Below are positions 58,721 through 64,000 of a stretch of 64,000 nt of DNA, in pieces. Within the stretch, counting starts at the first letter, position 1, and the number at the start of each line of letters is the position of its first letter. The notes under the pieces are model-generated. The model saw nothing but the letters and a program-made list of their open reading frames with translations, was not told the DNA's origin and did not search any database. The DNA comes from Pegoplata infirma (Eukaryota > Arthropoda > Insecta > Diptera > Anthomyiidae), in assembly GCA_963921195.1 (NCBI GenBank), contig OY992540.1, positions 195,857,640 through 195,921,639 of the forward strand. Reading direction: 5' to 3'. Position numbers and translations under genes: made by a program.

Positions 58721-59178
58721 TGGAATTTCCTAAATCACAACTTAACTTTTCTGAATTCAAATGGACTTTTTATAAATTACAATTTATAAGAACCTGATAT
58801 TAAAACAAAACTGTTTTGTAAGAATAATTTTTTGTTAAACTGTACAAAATAAATAAAATTGTTTTTTTTTTTTCAAACACAAAATTTTCAAGAATATTTA
58901 TTTTTTGTTGTTTGAATAATACGTTATTTATTTGAATTTTTGTGAATAACCAAAAAAAATCACAAATTTTTGTTGATTATTTTGAAAAATTATATTTTGT
59001 TTGTTTGAATAAAAAAAATCAGAAAAAATTATTCGATTTTTCGTTATTCAAATAAAATCAAAATAAATATTATTCATTTTCAAATATTTAAATAATCTGT
59101 TATTTGATTATTTTTGAAAAAATATTGTTATTTATTCATTTCGTTATTTCAATCATAGCATACAGCTATGCCGACAGC

Positions 59179-59851
59179 CAATATTGAACATAAGGCCTAC
59201 ATTTCCCGCCTTGGTTAGTACTATCTATGGTGAAAATTTCATGAAAAGCGGTTCAGCCTTTTAAGCGTTATTGAGGAAAAGGCTGAAAAACGTTCAATAT
59301 TATTACAAGTAGAATAGTTAAATTCGACTTGGCCGGATCTGCGAATACCCTACACAATGCCCTTTTTAAGTGCTAGTAAATTTTCTTACTTGAAAAAAAT
59401 AAAATTTTTGATTAGAAAAACTTTTTTTTTTTAAACTAATTTTTGAAAAAAAAAAATAATTTACAAAAATTTTTTTTGAGTGTAAAATTCTTTTTGAATG
59501 TAAAATTTTTTTTTAATGTATTTTTTTTTTTTTCTTTTTTTAGCGTAAAAATATTTTTGAGTGACAAAAATATTTTTACACTAAAAAAAGAAAAAAAAAA
59601 TTTACATTAAAAAAAAATTTTACATTCAAAAAAAATTTACACTCAAAAAAAAATTTAGTAAATTCTTTTTTTTTTTCAAAAATTATTTAAAAAAAAAATT
59701 TTGTAATCAAAATTTTATTTTTTTTCACGTAAGAAAATTTACTAGCACTTAAAAAGGGCATTGTGTAGGGGATTAGAAGATCCGGCCAAGTCGAATTTAT
59801 CTTTTCTACTTGTAATTATATTGAACGTTTTTCTGCCTTTTCCTCAGTAAC
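59179..59851. mobile_element. Foldback of DINE-1-type ends within a larger palindrome
   Basis: ACAAGTAGAATAGTTAAATT at 59307 is inverted at ~59812 (AATTTATCTTTTCTACTTGT). Outside it, GGTTCAGCCTTTTAAGCGTT (59250) pairs with AACGCTTAAAAGGCTGAACC (62912), the two being separated by hAT-like H4. Confidence 0.65.
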
Positions 59852-60239
59852 TATAGTATCCAAAACCGAAAACCGGTGGACCGGTTTTTCCATTTTCAAA
59901 AACCCGGCCGGTTTCGGGTTTTATTCAAATTCGGTATTTTTAGGTTGGTTTAACCGGTTTATTTTTTTTTATAAATAACCAACAACAATGGTGTCACTTT
60001 GTAGTTAATAAAAAAATTGGTAGCGATTTTGGTCCACGATATTTTGCAAAACAAAAATTGAAAGTGAATTTTCAAAAAAAATCAAATTTTAATTAAAAAC
60101 TTTTTCAGAACTAGAACTAAAAAATTCCTTTTTATTTCTAAAACATCGTGCTCGATTCGGGAGTACTCTTTCACTATTCACCTAATTTTTATTTGATATC
60201 TTTTCGAATTTTAAGATTTTTAAATTTTGTTCTTGTAAC

Positions 60240-61780
60240 ACTGTACAACACAAAAAAAATTTACAAGGTCAGACCAAAAAATTTTGATAGAAGAGACAAA
60301 AAAAAAATACACGTGTATCGGCGTTTTGAAAGTTTACATCTGGGTTTCATTTTAGGGGGAGCTGAAGTTTCCCCCAAATGCAAATGTTGTATTGTAAATC
60401 GTCATTGAATATCGAGTGAAGCTTACGTTTAAAGTATATGGTTTGTTCTGCAAAAATATCCCCCGTGAAATTTTACTATAAGTCCCTGAATACACCAAAA
60501 CGGAAAACTTAACAAGAAAGTCAGAAATAAGACACAACAAAAGAGAGCTTAGGGTTAATTTCGCATTTAGTAAGAAAATCGAGTTAAGCTTACGTTTAAA
60601 GTATATGGTGTGTGAAGCAATTTTATGTAAAATGTTACGGAGAACATTTTTGTAGAATATGTTAACCCTCTAGCTCCTCAAAGTAAGGGTCTTTTTTGTC
60701 CTTCTTTTGAAAAAGAGCAAAAACACCATTAAAACAGCTATTTAAGGGGTTAAAATGGTCCGCAAAAATATTTGCCGTGAAAGGGACTTAAGTAAAATTT
60801 CACGGCGAATATTTTTGCGGAACATATTAACCCCTGAAATCCCTGTTTTAGTTGCGTTCTTTGCTCTTTTTTAAAAGAGGGGCAAAAAAGACCCTTATCT
60901 TGAGGAGTTAGAGGGTTAACATATTCTACAAAAATGTTCTCCGTAATATTCTACATAAATTTGCTGAACACACCATATACTTTAAACGTAAGCTTTACCC
61001 GATTTTCTTAATAAATGCGAAATTAACCCTAAGCTCTCTTTTGTTGTGTTTTATATCTGGCTTTCTTGTTGAGTTTTCTGTTTTGGTGTGTTCAGGGACT
61101 TATGGTAAAATTTCACGGCGGATATTTTTGCGGAACATTAAAACCCCTTAAATCCCTGTTTTAATGGTGTTTTTTGCTCTTTTTGAAAAGAAGGACAAAA
61201 AAGACCCTTATCTTGAGGAGTTAGAGGGTTAATATATTCTACAAAAATGTTCTCCGTAACATTTTACATAAATTTGCTGAACACACCATATACTTTAAAC
61301 GTAATCTTTACTCGAATTTCTTAATAAATGCGAAATTAACCCTAAGATCTCTTTTGTTGTGTCTTATTTCTGACCTTCTGGTTGAGTTTTCCGTTTTGGT
61401 GTATTCAAGGACTTATAGTAAAATTTTACGGCGAATATTTTTTCGGAACATTTAAACCCCTTAAATCCCTTTTTTAATAATGTTTTTTGCTCTTTTTGAA
61501 AAGAAGGACAAAAAAGACCCTTATCGTGAGGAGCTAGAGGGTTAATATATTCCACAAAAATGTTCTCCGTAACATTTTATATAAATTTGCTGAACAAACC
61601 ATATACTTTAAACGTAAGCTTCACTCGATATTCAATGACGATTGACAATACAACATCTGCATTTGGGGGAAAATTTACCTCCCCCTAAAATGAAACCCAG
61701 ATGTAAACTTTCAAAACGCCGATATACGTGTATTTTTTTTTTTGTCTCTTCTATCAAAATTTTTTGGTCTGACCTTGTAA
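60240..61780. repeat. Palindrome plus ~313-bp tandem units inside H4
   Basis: CCATATACTTTAAACGTAA.CT recurs near 60973, 61285 and 61597 in direct order with intervening AACCCTAAGCTCTCTTTTGT, and the outer parts 60240-60450 and 61600-61780 are inverted copies. Short open frames here reflect the repetition. Confidence 0.7.
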
Positions 61781-61805
61781 TTTTGGAAAAAATTTGATTT
61801 TGTTG

Positions 61806-62526
61806 TGCACCCAGTTGGCAACGTCCTCGAGCCATCCTCAGTGACGGAGCGGTGACATGTCAGAGTCACACCAGACATCCACAAGACATCTCTATGTACT
61901 GGGTTGAGGACAGTTTCATACAAATTTTCAAAATGTCCTCACACAAAGTCAGCAGTGGTCAGGGCTGACCTTCTGGGGACATGTCACCTAAGACTTCTTT
62001 GGGGAAATGTCTGACATAGGTCATGCGAAAATACAAAAAAATTTCGTATTTCCTTTAGTTTTTACTTTTATCCATTTTCCTTTATAAATTATCTTTCTCA
62101 TATTTAGAAAAAACTTTTCGCCTTTTTTAGTCCCAACTGGATTTGAACCTGGAACCTCTAGTTTATTAGTCCCACACCTAACTACTTGTTCCAAACTTTA
62201 TTTTTAAAATTGTTTGTCTATTTATTGCTTTTATTTTACTTGTTAGATTTTGATTTTATTTTAATTAAATCGATAATATTGCCATCTTTTTCTTGAAAAT
62301 TGAAGAGTTGCCCAGATTTAAAATTCTAATTTAATATACTGCTATTCTGAAGACATTTCCTTTTAGACGTCTTCGAGGAATTGTCCACACTCTTAAAGCA
62401 AACATTCAATGATGACAATGTTAGGACTTGTCATCAAGGATTTCCAATGATTTGTCAGCACCTGAAGACATTTCCTCAAGGAATCACTGTGGAAATTTCC
62501 TTAGTGACACTTTTTCCAACTGGGCA
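61806..62526. mobile_element. MITE with CCCAGTTGG ends
   Basis: GCACCCAGTTGGCAACGTCC on the left; CTTTTTCCAACTGGGCAGTG on the right. Inside, GACATGTC/GACATTTCC-type words repeat and a tRNA-like module lies at 62124-62196. Nested in H4. Confidence 0.6.
62124..62196 (-). other. tRNA-like module with canonical B box
   Basis: The minus strand has GTAGTTAGGTGTGGGAC (A-box-like) and CCAGGTTCAAATCCAGTTGG containing GGTTCAAATCC (B box). T-stem pairing is broken, so it is a relic. Confidence 0.55.
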
Positions 62527-62914
62527 GTGTAATTATTGGAGATTAATATCTAGATTAATTTAATCGTAACAAACAAATTTAAATCTTAAAATCCGAAAGA
62601 ATATCAAATTTTTAAAAAATTAGGTGAAAGGCGAAAGAGTACTACCGAATCGAGGGCATTATTATAGAATATAAAACCAATCGTTTTTTATATTTTAAGT
62701 TATGTGAAGTTAATAAAATTATTTTGCATTTAATTTTCTTCTATTTAAATAAAAAGTTTCGTTTTTTTAAATAAAAATTTAAAATTATTAAAATTATTTA
62801 ATATTATTAAAACCGGAAAAACCGGTCAACCGGTTTTCTAAATTTTAGATTTTTCGAATAAACCGAAAACCGGTTTTTGAAAATCGGCGGTTTTTTGGAT
62901 ACTATATCAATAAC

Positions 62915-64000
62915 GCTTAAAAGGCTGAACCGTTTTTCATAAAATTTTCACCATAGATAGTACCAGGGACGTGCCGTGAGGTTTTCATCAGGGTGTTCAC
63001 CATTAATATAAAATTAACCTAACAAGGCACAACACAATTTTTGGAAGAGAAGTATCACGTTTTGTCATAAAAATATTTTAAACACAAAACTAACACAATT
63101 CCTTAATTAATTGAATTTTTTCCGCAAAATTAAAAATTTTTAGAACTTGTTCTGAAATGACTTTCGGTGCACAGTTGCAAAAAGTAAGCTTATACCCACC
63201 CTTATGCTTATGGTTTAAAAAAAAATATTTTTAAGAACATGCACATATCCAGGGCTATATTTTGTCGGCCCAACAAGAAAACAATTTTTTTATTGCCCTT
63301 TTCAAGAAATTTTGCTTTTTCAATACACAAAAAGTACAAAAAAACAAAAGGTTCTAGAAATTTGTTGATCGCAGATTTGGAATTAAAAGATGACGGTTAA
63401 TAGGGATTGTTATCCCTGTTGAGTTATTTTAATTTAAAAATGCGATTTAGAATCACGACGTTAATTTGATTTAAAATTAAGTCCTATTTTTGACACCAAT
63501 GTTAAAATACGTAATAGTGGAATAAAAAAAGTACTAAGTTTGGGGTTTTGCATTTTTAAATGCGATTTTCTGAAAAGCGCTACGCGACAGAAACAATTGG
63601 AAGTCAGATTTTAAATCAGAAATTCAAAATAAATATAGTTTATGTATTGCAATTGCTGGAAAAGTGAATTTTTCTGAATTTTTCTATAGAGTTGTGAGTC
63701 CCCGCACAACAATGTCGGAGCGGTGGACGGTTTCGGTCATGAGAGAGTATAGGCGCAAAACAAAGGCGGCAGCGGAAAATTCAGTCAAACGTTTATATTT
63801 ACCTTATTATTTCACATTTTCTACACATTTTTATTTAATTTTATTATTTTTTTAATATCAATATGATTTTTTCATATTGATTCGTTTTTTTGTGTTTTTT
63901 TTGCAATCTTATATATATTTTTTTTTAAAGATCACATTTTTTTGTTTACTTTATCGAAAATAATCGAAATATTTATGAAAATGTGGCAACATTTTAATAC
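62915..64000. other. No gene assigned; one GC-richer stretch
   Basis: 62915-62966 completes the palindrome arm paired with 59215-59270. The rest is AT-rich. 63700-63790 is GC-richer than anything around it and open in one frame (MSERWTVSVMREYRRKTKAA), but no family is recognised. Confidence 0.35.

Larger units (their letters stand above)
54507..59170. mobile_element. hAT-like non-autonomous element H3 (4.66 kb)
   Basis: Termini CATAGCTGTA...TACAGCTATG flanked by the exact 8-bp duplication CCGACAGC (54499-54506 and 59171-59178). Long A/T inverted arms (54540-54900 and 58850-59150; AAATTTTTGTTGATTATTTT pairs across). It contains a 2.4-kb palindrome (54969-57394) and a second palindrome (57630-58720). 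No transposase. Confidence 0.8.
59852..62906. mobile_element. hAT-like non-autonomous element H4
   Basis: Termini TATAGTATCCAAAACCG and inverse (TTTTGGATACTATA), flanked by TCAGTAAC (59844-59851) and TCAATAAC (62907-62914), an 8-bp duplication with one change. The undisturbed partner arm at 59268 confirms the empty site. Subterminal ACCGGTTTT repeats. It contains a palindromic repeat cluster (60240-61780) and a MITE with a tRNA-like module. Confidence 0.75.

Noticed and set aside
60148..60540. Short frames around 60.1-60.5 kb and their twins at 61.6-61.9 kb
   Set aside because: They mirror each other only because the DNA is an inverted repeat; no family similarity.

Overview
This window is AT-rich nuclear DNA from an insect, most likely a higher (calyptrate) fly. 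The reasons are DINE-1/INE-1-type repeats with a GTCC/GTCT microsatellite core, a Jockey-clade retroposon, a Ty3/gypsy element of CsRn1 type, Tc1/mariner and hAT-like elements, short GT-AG introns and insect-style secreted Thr-rich proteins. No bacterial, viral, CRISPR or intact tRNA/rRNA gene was seen. Real host genes occupy only a few kilobases. The rest is deeply nested transposable elements, many of them long inverted-repeat (foldback) elements.

Host genes: (1) Two paralogous GT92 (DUF23) glycosyltransferase genes on the + strand. Copy A (exons 9027-10403 and 10475-10479) lacks a visible first exon. Copy B can be assembled completely: a short first exon encoding a signal anchor (28225-28369), a repeat-filled intron of 3,950 nt, a 1,377-nt main exon (32320-33696), a 68-nt intron and a two-base-plus-stop last exon. 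This gives 508 codons. (2) Two paralogous minus-strand genes for small secreted, Thr/Ala-rich, basic-tailed mucin-like proteins (37796-38092 and 53070-53477), each with a TATA box and homologous upstream flanks. The second carries a 41-bp tandem duplication that rewrites its C-terminus. A frameshifted histone H1-like fragment lies at about 4286-4460.

Layout: 1-7 kb, foldback, a mariner transposase remnant, small inverted-repeat elements and the H1 relic; 7.3-9.0 kb, two DINE-1-like elements running up to the GT92-A splice acceptor; 9-10.6 kb, GT92-A; 10.7-21.3 kb, palindromic elements, a 444-bp direct repeat broken up by later insertions, an hAT-like element and a truncated Jockey element; 21.6-27.9 kb, MITE, DINE-1-like copies, a degenerate tandem array and an A-rich simple repeat; 28.2-33.9 kb, GT92-B with a roughly 47-copy 16-bp minisatellite in its intron; 34-37 kb, foldback and DINE-1-like elements; 37.8-38.5 kb, first mucin-like gene; 40.4-46.75 kb, a palindromic Tc1-like element split by a 4.67-kb Ty3/gypsy retrotransposon with apparently identical LTRs; 46.9-51 kb, an hAT-like element containing a MULE-like element that itself contains a MITE; 52.3-54.1 kb, MITE and second mucin-like gene; 54.5-62.9 kb, two large hAT-like elements with nested palindromes; 63-64 kb, nothing assignable.

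The most unusual pattern is that six tRNA-like pol III promoter-type modules all lie inside inverted-repeat DNA elements. The most useful annotation result is the recovery of the split GT92 gene structure and the corrected starts and ends of the four host genes.
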